64,000 bases of DNA, from NCBI GenBank assembly GCA_963734055.1, contig CAVTFQ010000012.1:1-64000 (forward strand), given 5' to 3'. Under the pieces are notes generated by a model. That model ran no database searches and was not told where the DNA came from. It saw only the letters and a list, made by a program, of their open reading frames with translations. Both the position numbers and the translations under genes were made by a program. Source of the DNA: CAIWHR01 sp963734055. Lineage in GTDB: Bacteria > Pseudomonadota > Gammaproteobacteria > Burkholderiales > Casimicrobiaceae. Shown piece after piece: positions 9,341-17,470 of the stretch (its first letter is position 1; every line of letters starts with the position of its first letter).

Positions 9341-10708
9341 TCAGTAGCTGCCCGGCTGGGCGAAGTTCTCGAACCGCGTGTACTCGCCGAGGAACGTGAG
9401 GCGCACCGTGCCGATCGGGCCGTTGCGCTGCTTGCCGATGATGATCTCCGCGACGCCCTTGTCCTGTGTTTCGGGGTTGTACACTTCGTCGCGATAGATG
9501 AACAGGATCACGTCGGCGTCCTGCTCGATCGCCCCCGACTCGCGGAGATCCGACATGACCGGCCGCTTGTTCGGCCGCTGTTCGAGCGAGCGATTGAGCT
9601 GCGACAGCGCCATCACCGGGACCTTGAGCTCCTTCGCGAGCGACTTCATCGACCGCGAGATCTCGGAGATCTCGGTCGCGCGGTTCTCGCCGGTGGTGGT
9701 CGCCTGCATGAGCTGCAGGTAATCGACGATGACGAGCCCGAGCTTGCCGTAGCTCTTCATCAGACGGCGTGCGCGCGAGCGGACCTCGATCGCGTTCAGC
9801 GCGGGCGTCTCGTCGATCAGGATCGGTGCCTCGTTGAGGCGGCCGAGCGCCGTCGTGAGCTTCTCCCAGTCCTCCGCTGCGAGCCGGCCGGTGCGAAGCT
9901 TGTGCTGGTCGAGGCGTCCCACCGACCCGATGAGCCGCAGCGCGAGCTGCGTCGCGCCCATTTCCATCGAGAAAACGACGACCGGCAGTCCGGCCGCGAG
10001 CGCGACGTGCTCGCCCATGTTGAGCGCGAGCGCCGTCTTCCCCATGCTCGGCCGTCCGGCCACGACGACGAGGTCGCCCGGCTGAAGGCCGGAGGTCATC
10101 CGGTCGAGATCGCTGAAGCCCGTCGGCACGCCCGTGACGTCCGACGGATCGTCGCGGTTGTAGAGCGTCTCGATCCGATCGACGACGCTCGCGAGCAGCG
10201 TTCCGATCGCCGCCACCTGCTGCGCGCCGCGGGCGCCCTGTTCCGCGATGTGCAGGACCTTGGCCTCCGCCTGGTCGAGCACTTCCTTCGCGCTCTTCCC
10301 GAGCGGATGGTAGGCGGTGTCGGCGATCTCGCCGGCCGTCGCCGCGAGCTGCCGCAGGATCGAGCGATCGCGGACGATCTGCGCGTAGTGGCGGATGTTG
10401 GCCGCCGTGGGCACGTTGGCGACCAGCGCCCCGAGATAGGACAAACCGCCCACATAGTCGAGCTTTTGCGCGGAGGCGAGCGATTCGGACACCGTGACGA
10501 CGTCGGCAGGCTTGCCTTCCGCGGCGAGCGCGACGATCGCGCGGTACACATGGCGGTGCGCGTCGCTGTAGAAGTCGGCGTCCGCGATGACGTCACCCAC
10601 GCGGTCGACCGCATCGTTGTCGAGCAGGAGGCCCCCGAGCACCGACTGCTCCGCTTCCAGCGAATGCGGCGGCAGCTTGAGCGCGTCGAGTTGCGGATCG
10701 TCGGGCAT
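9341..10708 (-). CDS. dnaB: replicative DNA helicase DnaB
   Basis: The protein has 455 residues, the usual DnaB length. The N-terminal domain begins LKLPPHSLEAEQSVLGGLL. The RecA-like domain has Walker A AGRPSMGKTALALNM, the segment VVFSMEMGATQLALRLI, the catalytic strand LVIVDYLQLM, and the C-terminal DADVILFIYRDEVY context. It is the hexameric 5'-3' helicase of the replication fork. In many betaproteobacteria dnaB directly follows rplI; here about 4 kb (terminator, PAP2, two-component genes, persulfide dioxygenase) separates them. A TAGAAT box on the minus strand about 55 bp upstream could be its own -10. Confidence 0.97.
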   Translation of the reverse strand: MPDDPQLDALKLPPHSLEAEQSVLGGLLLDNDAVDRVGDVIADADFYSDAHRHVYRAIVALAAEGKPADVVTVSESLASAQKLDYVGGLSYLGALVANVPTAANIRHYAQIVRDRSILRQLAATAGEIADTAYHPLGKSAKEVLDQAEAKVLHIAEQGARGAQQVAAIGTLLASVVDRIETLYNRDDPSDVTGVPTGFSDLDRMTSGLQPGDLVVVAGRPSMGKTALALNMGEHVALAAGLPVVVFSMEMGATQLALRLIGSVGRLDQHKLRTGRLAAEDWEKLTTALGRLNEAPILIDETPALNAIEVRSRARRLMKSYGKLGLVIVDYLQLMQATTTGENRATEISEISRSMKSLAKELKVPVMALSQLNRSLEQRPNKRPVMSDLRESGAIEQDADVILFIYRDEVYNPETQDKGVAEIIIGKQRNGPIGTVRLTFLGEYTRFENFAQPGSY

Positions 10709-10760
10709 TGCGGGGGACGGAGACGGGAAGGCGATGCGGTGGACGACCGCGCGAATGCCG

Positions 10761-10766
10761 ATTCTA
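10761..10766 (-). promoter_or_regulatory. possible -10 element upstream of dnaB
   Basis: Reading the minus strand, GCTAGAATCGGC contains TAGAAT, five of six bases of the sigma-70 -10 consensus, about 55 bp before the dnaB ATG. No good -35 is visible at 16-18 bp, so the call is tentative. Confidence 0.3.
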
Positions 10767-10779
10767 GCAGGCGACCGGG

Positions 10780-11478
10780 TTACGCCTCATGGACGTCCTC
10801 TCCGAGGCGACGGTTCGCCCGGACCGCGCGATCCAGGAGCGCCGGAGGCGGAAGGTCGAGCGCCTTCATGAGCCGGATGAAGGCCTCGCGCGAGCGGCCC
10901 GCGACGCGCGCGTTCGTTCGCCGCTCGTCGCCGATCGTCGACGACGTCCGGCCGTTGTAGTCGTGCGCCGGATATACGATCGTCGCGTCGGGCAGCGCGA
11001 AGAGCTTGGTCGTGATGCTGTCGTAGAGCGCACCGGCGTCGCCACTCTGGAAATCGGTGCGGCCGCAACCGCCGATCAGCAGGCAATCGCCGGTGAAAAC
11101 GCAGTCGCGCCACAAGTACGACATGGAACCGGCGGTATGTCCGGGCGTGTGCAGCGCGCGCAGCGCCTCGTCGCCGAAGCGCAGCTCCTCGCCATCCTCG
11201 AGCTGGAGGTCGGCCGCGAAGATGCCGCAGGCCAGCGGCGCTGCGGCCTTCGCGCCGGTGCGATCGCGCAGTCGGCTTGCGGCCGTGATGTGATCGGCGT
11301 GCGTGTGCGTCTCGAGCACGTAACGGAGCTTGAGCTTCTCGCGGTTGATCAGCGCCGAGTAAGCGTCGAACGCCGAGTCGACCGGGTCGATGATCAGCGC
11401 ATCGCGCGTATCCGGGTCGACAAGCACGTAGGTGAACGTCGACGAGGCCGGATCGAACAACTGGTGCAGATCGCGCAT
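10780..11478 (-). CDS. MBL-fold hydrolase, persulfide dioxygenase (ETHE1)-like
   Basis: With the ATG at 11478 the protein has 232 residues and begins MRDLHQLFDPASSTFTYVL, as ETHE1-type enzymes do. The metal motif HTHADH (residues 58-63) is followed by the family-specific TGDCLLIGGCGRTDFQ and a PAHDYNGRTSSTI segment. ETHE1-like proteins use mononuclear iron to oxidise glutathione persulfide to sulfite in sulfide detoxification. The frame is open to 11547, but the extra N-terminus is Arg-rich and not family-like. Glyoxalase II is a related alternative, but GGCGRTDFQ argues for the persulfide dioxygenase branch. It lies between dnaB and a TctE-like kinase, all on the minus strand. Confidence 0.85.
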   Translation of the reverse strand: MRDLHQLFDPASSTFTYVLVDPDTRDALIIDPVDSAFDAYSALINREKLKLRYVLETHTHADHITAASRLRDRTGAKAAAPLACGIFAADLQLEDGEELRFGDEALRALHTPGHTAGSMSYLWRDCVFTGDCLLIGGCGRTDFQSGDAGALYDSITTKLFALPDATIVYPAHDYNGRTSSTIGDERRTNARVAGRSREAFIRLMKALDLPPPALLDRAVRANRRLGEDVHEA

Positions 11479-11578
11479 GCCGCCCCCGTACCGATCGCGC
11501 CGATCGGCGCTCCGGACGATCATAGGCCGCCCGGAACGACGTCGCAATCGGCCGGTGGTACGGCAACTCCCCCGAGCG

Positions 11579-12958
11579 TCAGGCGGCTTCCAGCGCTACG
11601 GCGGCGCACGGGAAGCGAACGCAAAACCGCGTACCAACTCGGCCGTCCGGAGTTCCGATCTCGAGCGTGCCCCGATGGCGGTCGACGACCTCCCGTACGA
11701 TCGCGAGTCCGAGGCCGGAGCCTTCTCCGGGCGTGCCAGGGATGCGATAAAAGCGCTCGAGCACCTTGCCTCGCTCCTGGGCGGGAATTCCGGGACCCGT
11801 ATCCTCGACGCACAGGAAGGGAGCGCCGTCGCGGCAACCGGTATGGACGGTCACGGCGCCGCCCGCGGGCGTGTAACGGAGCGCGTTGTCGAGCAGGTTG
11901 TCGACGAGCTCGCCCAAAAGCAGCGGATCGCCTTCGATTTCGGCGGCGTCGAGCGCGAAGCCGAGGTCGATGTCGCGATCGCGAGCCTCCGCCACCCATT
12001 GGTCGGCGGCGGCGCCGGCAGTCGCGAGCAGGTCGATGCGCTCGAACCTCCTGCTGGCTCCCGCCGCGCTCTCGACCTTGGCGAGCGCGAGCAGCTGGTT
12101 CGCGAGCCGGCTCGCGCGGACGCTCGCGCGGTGGATCCGTTCGACCTCGTTCCGCACTTCCGCGGGCAGCCCCCGCCGCAGCAGGAGCTCGAGGTGCATC
12201 TGCAGCCCCGCGAGCGGCGTGCGCAGCTGATGCGCGGCGGTCGCGAGAAATCGCTGTCGCATCGTGCTCGCGTCGCGCACCTGATCGAGCAGCCTGTTGA
12301 ATGCGTCCACGACCGGCGCGATCTCGACCGGCGCGGCGGAGACCGAGAGAGGTTGCAGGTCTCGCGGCGCGCGTTCGAGCAGCTCCGAACGCAAGCGCTC
12401 GAGCGGTTGCAGGCCGCGGGAGACGCCGAGCGTAGCGAGCGCGATCGCGGCGACCGCAAAGAGCGCCGTGGGAACGAGCTCCGCAGCGAGGATCTCGCCC
12501 ACGAGGCGGTTGCGCTTGTGCAGCGTTTCCCCGACCTGCACGACGTACCCGCTCGCCGTCCCGTGCGCGGCGATGCGGATCTTCTCTCCGCCGCTGACCC
12601 CGTCGAAGAACGCTGATTGGCCCGGACCGAGTTCGGGCGGCGACGGCAGGTCGGCAGCACCGTCGATGATCGCGTTTCCGGGTGAGCGGACCTGGAACTC
12701 GACCCGGTCGACCTGGTCGTAGACGAGTGCGTCGAGCGCCTGCCGCGGCAGATCCACGTGCGCCCCCGTGGCGTCGACCCGCAGGTTTTCCGCGATGTCG
12801 AGCACCGGGTCGAGCAGCAAGCGATCGTAGGCATCATTCGCTGAGCGAAGGGCGACCCAGTAGGTGACCGCGCCCGCGCCCGCGACCATCAGCGCGAGCG
12901 AGCTCACGAGAAATACGAGCAGGCGGCGACGGATGCTCGTCGTTGCGGCGTCACGCAT
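11579..12958 (-). CDS. sensor histidine kinase, TctE-like (2CSK_N domain)
   Basis: The protein has 459 residues. TM1 is about 13-35 and TM2 about 160-180. Between them is a periplasmic segment (NDAYDRLLLDPVLDIAENL and DALVYDQVDRVEFQV) typical of the two-component sensor N-terminal domain of TctE. The HisKA box is AAHQLRTPLAGL with phospho-acceptor His243. The ATPase domain shows the N box (LVDNLLDNALRY), G1 (VEDTGPGIP) and G2 (GSGLGLAIV). The ATG at 12958 overlaps the stop of the response regulator by 8 bp; the longer open frame upstream is a shadow of that gene. TctE family kinases sense tricarboxylates or other carboxylates; no tctCBA genes are adjacent, so the ligand is open. Confidence 0.93.
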   Translation of the reverse strand: MRDAATTSIRRRLLVFLVSSLALMVAGAGAVTYWVALRSANDAYDRLLLDPVLDIAENLRVDATGAHVDLPRQALDALVYDQVDRVEFQVRSPGNAIIDGAADLPSPPELGPGQSAFFDGVSGGEKIRIAAHGTASGYVVQVGETLHKRNRLVGEILAAELVPTALFAVAAIALATLGVSRGLQPLERLRSELLERAPRDLQPLSVSAAPVEIAPVVDAFNRLLDQVRDASTMRQRFLATAAHQLRTPLAGLQMHLELLLRRGLPAEVRNEVERIHRASVRASRLANQLLALAKVESAAGASRRFERIDLLATAGAAADQWVAEARDRDIDLGFALDAAEIEGDPLLLGELVDNLLDNALRYTPAGGAVTVHTGCRDGAPFLCVEDTGPGIPAQERGKVLERFYRIPGTPGEGSGLGLAIVREVVDRHRGTLEIGTPDGRVGTRFCVRFPCAAVALEAA

Positions 12959-13619
12959 CGCCACCTTCCCACAGGTAGCCGAATCCGCGCACGGTCCGGA
13001 TGTGCACACCCGCCGGCTCGAGTTTCGTCCGGAGGCGCGAGACGTAGACTTCGATGGCGTTCGGCGACAGGTGCTCGTCGGTCGTGAACAGGCTGGCGGC
13101 AATCTGCTCCTTGCCGAGGACGCGCCGCGGCCGTGCGAGGAATAGCTCGAGCAGCGCCCACTCGCGCGGCGTCAGCTCGACGAGTCTGTCGTTGACCTTG
13201 ACACGCTTCGCCACCGGGTCGACCGTCAGACCCGCGATCGACCACGCCGCCTGCGCCGTCCCGGGGCGCCGCAGCAGCGCACGCACGCGGGCCTCGAATT
13301 CGGTGACCGAGAACGGTTTCGTCAGGTAGTCGTCGGCGCCGAGATCGAGGCCATGCACGCGATCCTCGACGGCATCGCGCGCCGTCAGCACCAGCACCCC
13401 GGTCGCCGAGTGCCGCGCCCGCAGGCGGCGCAGCACCTCGAACCCGTCGATGTCGGGAAGGCCGATGTCGAGGACGACCAGGTCGAAATGCTCGGTGCTG
13501 AGCCAGAGGTCCGCGTCCCGACCCGTCCGTGCGTGCTGCACCGCGTGGCCCGCCCTGGACAGGGCCGCGGTCAGGCCTAGAGCGAGCAGGGCGTCGTCCT
13601 CGACGACGAGTATGCGCAT
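12951..13619 (-). CDS. OmpR-family response regulator, TctD/QseB-like
   Basis: The protein has 222 residues. The receiver has acidic residues at 8-9, the phospho-acceptor Asp51 in LVVLDIGLPD, and the conserved Lys in YLTKPF. The winged-helix effector contains LTPREWALLELFLARPRRVLG and ends with IRTVRGFGYLWEGGDA, a standard OmpR/PhoB tail. It is co-transcribed with the TctE-like kinase (8 bp overlap). The region upstream holds a truncated copy of a palindromic repeat (13686-13848), so its promoter is either in the 66 bp between or in the repeat; TATGAT on the minus strand at 13661-13666 could be a -10. Confidence 0.94.
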   Translation of the reverse strand: MRILVVEDDALLALGLTAALSRAGHAVQHARTGRDADLWLSTEHFDLVVLDIGLPDIDGFEVLRRLRARHSATGVLVLTARDAVEDRVHGLDLGADDYLTKPFSVTEFEARVRALLRRPGTAQAAWSIAGLTVDPVAKRVKVNDRLVELTPREWALLELFLARPRRVLGKEQIAASLFTTDEHLSPNAIEVYVSRLRTKLEPAGVHIRTVRGFGYLWEGGDA

Positions 13620-13685
13620 GGCGAAACCAGATCCCCCGCGTGACGCAGCATCGTCGAATCCATCATACGCCGCGCGCCGACCGCC

Positions 13686-13848
13686 AGGAGCCTGTCGGAC
13701 TTGCTTTCACGTATGCGTTGCCACGCCAAAAGCGCGGGATGCGAGGCGGGAGGCGAAGCCGATATCGGGAATATCGGCGAGCCGAGCAACGAAGCAGACG
13801 CGCGTTGGGGCAGCAACCCGAAGGGACGGGGCGCTCCGGGCGCACTTC
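13686..13848. repeat. half-length copy of palindromic repeat element (related to 47846-48116)
   Basis: It starts with AGGAGCCTGTCGGACTTGCT and continues with TTTCACGTATGCGTTGCC. It shares the cores GCCGAGCAACGAAGCAGACG and GGCAGCAACCCGAAGGGACG with the reverse complement of the 47.8 kb element, in the same order and at similar spacing. The match fades after about 13848, so the right terminal repeat is missing. It lies between the response regulator promoter region and the PAP2 gene stop. Confidence 0.8.
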
Positions 13849-13871
13849 TAGGCAGCGCGCGGCTCGGAACG

Positions 13872-14498
13872 CTAGAAACTCGTCTTGAACCCGACCTGGA
13901 AACCGTGCGGCAGGATCTCGATCAGGATCGGCGTTTCGCGGCTATGGGCGTACCACCCGGAAAGCCCGCCGACCACCCAGCCCGCGAGCACGTCGGTCTG
14001 CCAGTGCGCCTGATTCTTCACGCGGCCGACGCCGACGTAGAGCGGCAGCGCGAGCAACGCGTAGGCGAGAGGGTTTTCCGATGCGTACTCGATCACGTAC
14101 GGCGTCACGAGCGCCGCCGCGACGGACGCTTCCCCGCTCGGGAAGCTCTTGTGCGAGCCGCCCTGGAACCACAGGCACGGGTTGTTCCCCTGATTGGGCC
14201 GTGCGCGCGTGAAGATGTACTTGCCGGCCTCGGCCCCGACGTCGCCGATGATCTCGGCGTCGATGCCCTGCCACATCGTCTTGCCGAAGCGCGACTCCGA
14301 GCCCTCCCAGAGCGCGCCGCCGACCTGCGCGATCGTCAGCGCGCCAACGATGCCGCGGTAGACGTTCGGGTCCCACATGCCCGACGCGCTGTAGCCGACC
14401 TCGTGGTCGACGTGCGACCAGCCGCAACCTTGCGCGAGCGCCGCCGCAGGCGACAGCGCCAGTGCAACTCCCAACAGACATGAACGCCCAGTCCGCAT
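13872..14498 (-). CDS. PAP2-superfamily phosphatase, exported
   Basis: From the ATG at 14498 the protein has 208 residues and starts MRTGRSCLLGVALALSPAAA, a signal peptide with an ALAQG cleavage site; an ATG ten codons earlier (14528) is also possible. The PAP2 phosphatase signature is recognisable: KYIFTRARPNQG as the K(X6)RP-like motif, SFPSGEASVAAAL as the PSGH-like motif (Glu in place of the usual His), and GVGRVKNQAHWQTDVLAGW as the SRxxxxxHxxxD-like motif with Arg and the distal His/Asp present. The substitution in PSGH may lower or alter activity. Likely substrates are lipid phosphates at the periplasmic face. Its end lies beside the repeat element. Confidence 0.78.
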   Translation of the reverse strand: MRTGRSCLLGVALALSPAAALAQGCGWSHVDHEVGYSASGMWDPNVYRGIVGALTIAQVGGALWEGSESRFGKTMWQGIDAEIIGDVGAEAGKYIFTRARPNQGNNPCLWFQGGSHKSFPSGEASVAAALVTPYVIEYASENPLAYALLALPLYVGVGRVKNQAHWQTDVLAGWVVGGLSGWYAHSRETPILIEILPHGFQVGFKTSF

Positions 14499-14601
14499 CC
14501 CGATGCGCGCGGGCTCCGACCCGGCCATTCAGGCTACGCGACGGTGCTGTCCCGGCGCTGACGGGCGGCTGACGATCCGCTGACGGAGTGGTGCAGGCGT
14601 C

Positions 14602-14634
14602 GAAAAGCAGAAGGGGCCGTCGCCGGCCCCTTCT
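14602..14634 (-). terminator. rho-independent terminator of the rpsF-priB-rpsR-rplI operon
   Basis: An 11-bp perfect stem (AGAAGGGGCCG / CGGCCCCTTCT, 14609-14619 and 14624-14634) with a 4-nt loop is followed on the minus strand by GCTTTTCG. It lies about 25 bp after the rplI stop. Confidence 0.88.
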
Positions 14635-14658
14635 CCACCGGTCTTCGTGCGCGCGTTG

Positions 14659-15120
14659 TCAGCTGCCCGCGACGGTCTCGCCGATGACCCGCACGGTGAT
14701 GTTCGAAGCCACGTCCGCGTGCACCACCACGACCAGCGGGTGGTCGCCGACCTGCTTGAGCGGGCCCGACGACATGCGGACTGCCGCCTTCTCGACGATG
14801 AATCCCAGCGCCTTCAGCGCCTCGACGATGTCGACGTTCGTGACCGAGCCGAACAGCCTGCCGTCGACGCCGGCCTTCTGCGTGACCTCGACTGTCGCGC
14901 CTTCGAGCCTGCCCGCGAGCTCCTGCGCGGCGGTGAGCTTGGCCGACGCGGCGGCCTCGAGCTCGGCGCGCTTCGATTCGAGCAGCTTGATGTTCTCGGG
15001 CGTCGCGCGCTTCGCCTTCCCTTGCGGGATCAGATAGTTGCGGGCGTAACCCTGCTTCACCTTGACGACGTCGCCCAGGTTGCCGACGTTGACCAACTTC
15101 TCGAGCAAAATGATCTGCAT
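14659..15120 (-). CDS. rplI: 50S ribosomal protein L9
   Basis: The protein has 153 residues and the canonical L9 N-terminus, MQIILLEKLVNVGNLGDVVK followed by VKQGYARNYLIPQGKAKRAT, a long connecting helix, and a C-terminal rRNA-binding domain containing AGVDGRLFGSVTNVDIVEAL. It is the last gene of the S6-PriB-S18-L9 operon, 12 bp after rpsR, with a strong terminator behind it. Confidence 0.98.
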   Translation of the reverse strand: MQIILLEKLVNVGNLGDVVKVKQGYARNYLIPQGKAKRATPENIKLLESKRAELEAAASAKLTAAQELAGRLEGATVEVTQKAGVDGRLFGSVTNVDIVEALKALGFIVEKAAVRMSSGPLKQVGDHPLVVVVHADVASNITVRVIGETVAGS

Positions 15121-15132
15121 GGCGGACTCGCT

Positions 15133-15414
15133 CTAGTGGAGGTCGGTGTACGGAAGGAGCGCGAGGTACCGCGCGCGCTTGATCGCCGTGCCGAGCTGGC
15201 GCTGGTAGCGCGACTTCGTGCCGGTGATGCGTGCCGGCATGATCTTTCCGTTCTCCTGGACGAAGTCCTTCAGGACATCGATGTCCTTGTAGTCGATCTC
15301 CTTGACGCCTTCCGCCGTGAACCGGCAGAACTTGCGGCGCTTGAAGAGCGCATTGCCGCGCTCGCGCTTCTTGCCATCCTTCTTCTTGCCAAATCTACCC
15401 TGGGGACGGGGCAT
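15133..15414 (-). CDS. rpsR: 30S ribosomal protein S18
   Basis: The protein has 93 residues with a basic N-terminus (GRFGKKKDGKKRERG) and the S18 core FCRFTAEGVKEIDYKD and ITGTKSRYQRQLGTAIKRAR. Binding in the 30S platform beside S6 is established for the family. The ATG lies inside the end of priB (20-bp overlap) and is preceded by GGAAA. Confidence 0.97.
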   Translation of the reverse strand: MPRPQGRFGKKKDGKKRERGNALFKRRKFCRFTAEGVKEIDYKDIDVLKDFVQENGKIMPARITGTKSRYQRQLGTAIKRARYLALLPYTDLH

Positions 15415-15724
15415 GATCGTTTCCTTCCTTCGATTCGAATTCGTTCAGGTGGAGCGCGAGGGTCACGCCGGTGCGGTAGCGGCGGGCGAGGAAGCCCTTG
15501 CAGCGCAGTTCCGTTCCGGCCGGAATTCTGGACAGCGCAAGTGCCGGTTCGCCGAACGCCACCGCCGCAAGCTCGCATTCGACCCTCCGCTCGCCGCCCG
15601 CTTCCGTCTGGACCGACGCGTGCCGGAGCACGCAATCCAGTGCCGGGATGCCGGCCGGGGTGTAACGAAGGTCGCCGCGTTCGGCCAGGGTGACGTCGAG
15701 CGTGAGCCGGTTCGCGCCGGTCAC
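15395..15724 (-). CDS. priB: primosomal replication protein PriB
   Basis: With the GTG at 15724, which has AAAGGA 4-5 bp upstream, the protein has 109 residues beginning VTGANRLTLDVTLAERGDLR. It is a single OB-fold, SSB-like protein: LRYTPAGIPALDCVLRHAS, then VAFGEPALALSRIPAGTEL and CKGFLARR. PriB stabilises PriA at stalled forks. A GTG ten codons earlier (15754) overlaps the rpsF stop as GTGA and could also be used. Its position between rpsF and rpsR is standard in beta- and gammaproteobacteria. Confidence 0.93.
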   Translation of the reverse strand: MTGANRLTLDVTLAERGDLRYTPAGIPALDCVLRHASVQTEAGGERRVECELAAVAFGEPALALSRIPAGTELRCKGFLARRYRTGVTLALHLNEFESKEGNDHAPSPG

Positions 15725-15750
15725 GTGTCCTTTCGCGCCTCGCTCTTGGG

Positions 15751-16230
15751 TCACGCCTGCGGTGCAGGCGTTGCGGGAGCTGCGGGTGCCGGCGCCGGTG
15801 CCGCCGGCGCGGGCGCCGCCGTCGCATCCGCCGCGGGTCGCGGCGCACGCTCCCCACGATCGCCACGATCGCCACGGTCGCCACGGTCACGATCGCCTTC
15901 GCGCTTCGGCTTCTCCTCGCGCATCATCGGCGACGGCGTGAGGACCGCTTCCTTCATCGCGACGATCAGGTGACGCAACACCGCGTCGTTGAACTTGAAC
16001 GCGTGGTCGAGCTCGTTCAGCGTCTCCTGGTCGACCTCGATGTTCATCAGCACGTAGTGCGCCTTGTGGATCTTGGCGATCGGATAGGCGAGCTGGCGCC
16101 GGCCCCAGTCCTCGAGGCGGTGAACCCGGCCGTTGCGGCCGGCGATGGTCGTGCGATACCGCTCGACCATGGCGGGCACCTGCTCGCTCTGGTCGGGATG
16201 CACGATGAATACGATTTCGTAATGCCGCAT
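15751..16230 (-). CDS. rpsF: 30S ribosomal protein S6 with extended low-complexity tail
   Basis: The protein has 159 residues. The first about 100 are a normal S6 domain: MRHYEIVFIVHPDQSEQVPA, the LEDWGRRQLAYPIAKIHKAHY segment, and DAVLRHLIVAMKEA. The rest is an unusually long tail: a charged RDRGDRGDRGDRGER run, then an Ala/Pro run to the end. The DNA behind it is a short tandem repeat (about 15858-15895). In E. coli the S6 tail is the target of RimK glutamylation; here the tail is Arg/Asp-rich instead. AAGGAG lies 7 bp before the ATG. It is the first gene of the operon. Confidence 0.97.
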   Translation of the reverse strand: MRHYEIVFIVHPDQSEQVPAMVERYRTTIAGRNGRVHRLEDWGRRQLAYPIAKIHKAHYVLMNIEVDQETLNELDHAFKFNDAVLRHLIVAMKEAVLTPSPMMREEKPKREGDRDRGDRGDRGDRGERAPRPAADATAAPAPAAPAPAPAAPATPAPQA

Positions 16231-16329
16231 GCAGATTGCTCCTTTTGGTCAGTGGGGGCGGCTGCTCGATGCGCGGGCGGCCGCCGGATGGCCTCCCCGT
16301 CTGCGGCGGGTGAGGCAAGGGAACTTAAA

Positions 16330-16358
16330 ATTATGCCAGAGAAATCAAGTCAAATCAA
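16330..16358 (-). promoter_or_regulatory. sigma-70 type promoter of the rpsF operon
   Basis: On the minus strand TTGATT (16353-16358) is followed after exactly 17 bp by CATAAT (16330-16335), about 100 bp upstream of the rpsF ATG, in an AT-richer patch just after the aminopeptidase stop. It implies a leader of roughly 95 nt, long enough for S6/S18 autoregulation as described for other bacteria, but no leader structure was worked out. Confidence 0.72.
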
Positions 16359-16372
16359 GCAACTGGCATCGG

Positions 16373-17470
16373 CTACTGACGCGGCGCCGCGACCTTGGAG
16401 GGCGGCGAGTCGCCAACGTCGGCGCGGGCGAGCGCCTGGTCACGTTCCATCTTCGGCAGCGCCGCCAGTTCGCGGACACGCTCGTAGAAGCGCGGCAGGT
16501 TGCCGCCTTCGGCCGCGAGAAGCGCCGCGAACTGCGGCACGCGGTCGGCATAGAGGCCCGCGGCAACGATACCGGCGTTGTTGGCGCCGCTCGCGAACCA
16601 GCGGTCGAACACCGGCGCGCCGTCCCAGCCCGCCTTGACCTGCTCGTACTCGGCGCGCATGTCGGCAAAGATCGCCGCTTTCCGCGCACGCTTCTCGGCG
16701 TCGGTCAGATCGCTCGCGTAGAGCGCCGCCAGGCGGTCCCGCGTGCCGTGGATCAGCGTACGGAAGTCCGCGCGCAGCCGGCGCATCAGGGCCACGTCCC
16801 GCGCGAACTGGGTCGCGGCCGGATGGGCCGCGCTCCAGCGGGCGAGGCCCTCCTCCTCGACCGCGACGGCGAACGACTCGTTGAAAGACGAATCGTCCTT
16901 GACGTAGACGACCTGGTGCGCGAGCTCGTGGAAGATCAGGCGCGCGACCTCCGTGTCCCGCGCCCGGATGAAGGTCGATAGCACCGGATCGTCGAAATAG
17001 CCGAGCGTCGAGTACGCCGGCACGCCGGCGACGTAAACGTCGTAGCCTTCCGCCGCCAGCCGCGCGCCTTCCGCCCGAGCCTCCTCCTCGGCGAAATAGC
17101 CGCGGTAGGCAACGCAGCCGGCGATCGGGAAGCACCACTGCCGCGGGGACAGCGAGAGCTCGGGCGCAGCGAAGACGTTCCAGACGACGAAAGGGCGCCC
17201 GAGGTCGGCGTAGCGGGTGTAGCTCCCGTTGTCGGGCAGCGCGAGCTCGCGGCTCGCGAACGTCCGCATTTCCTGCGCGCGCTCGAGCTTGGCCCTGAGG
17301 ACCGGGTCGGACGTCGATGCGGCGACCTCCGGAATCGGGCGCGAGCGCGCAAGCAGGTCGAGCTGCCCCGCGAACCCCTGCCAGTAGAACTCGACCGCCG
17401 AGCAGCCGGCGAGCGCGAGCGACAGCGCGGCCGCGGCCGCGATGCCGGCGCGACGGCACCCCGTCCTCAT
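16373..17470 (-). CDS. putative aminopeptidase, lipoprotein, zinc-dependent (PF10023-like)
   Basis: The protein has 365 residues. The N-terminus is a lipoprotein signal (SLALAGC, lipid-modified Cys23). The zinc-peptidase motif HELAHQ (His181, Glu182, His185) is followed by NESFAVAVEEEGLARW with the likely third ligand Glu. The CVAYRGYFAEEEARAEG segment upstream is characteristic of the betaproteobacterial family annotated as aminopeptidase. It probably acts in the periplasm, anchored to a membrane. The ATG overlaps the TGA of the aminotransferase gene (ATGA). The rpsF promoter begins about 15 bp after its stop. Confidence 0.88.
   Translation of the reverse strand: MRTGCRRAGIAAAAALSLALAGCSAVEFYWQGFAGQLDLLARSRPIPEVAASTSDPVLRAKLERAQEMRTFASRELALPDNGSYTRYADLGRPFVVWNVFAAPELSLSPRQWCFPIAGCVAYRGYFAEEEARAEGARLAAEGYDVYVAGVPAYSTLGYFDDPVLSTFIRARDTEVARLIFHELAHQVVYVKDDSSFNESFAVAVEEEGLARWSAAHPAATQFARDVALMRRLRADFRTLIHGTRDRLAALYASDLTDAEKRARKAAIFADMRAEYEQVKAGWDGAPVFDRWFASGANNAGIVAAGLYADRVPQFAALLAAEGGNLPRFYERVRELAALPKMERDQALARADVGDSPPSKVAAPRQ

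Noticed and set aside
11479..11547. Longer N-terminus for the persulfide dioxygenase-like protein
   Set aside because: The added residues are Arg-rich and unlike the family; MRDLHQLF is the usual start.
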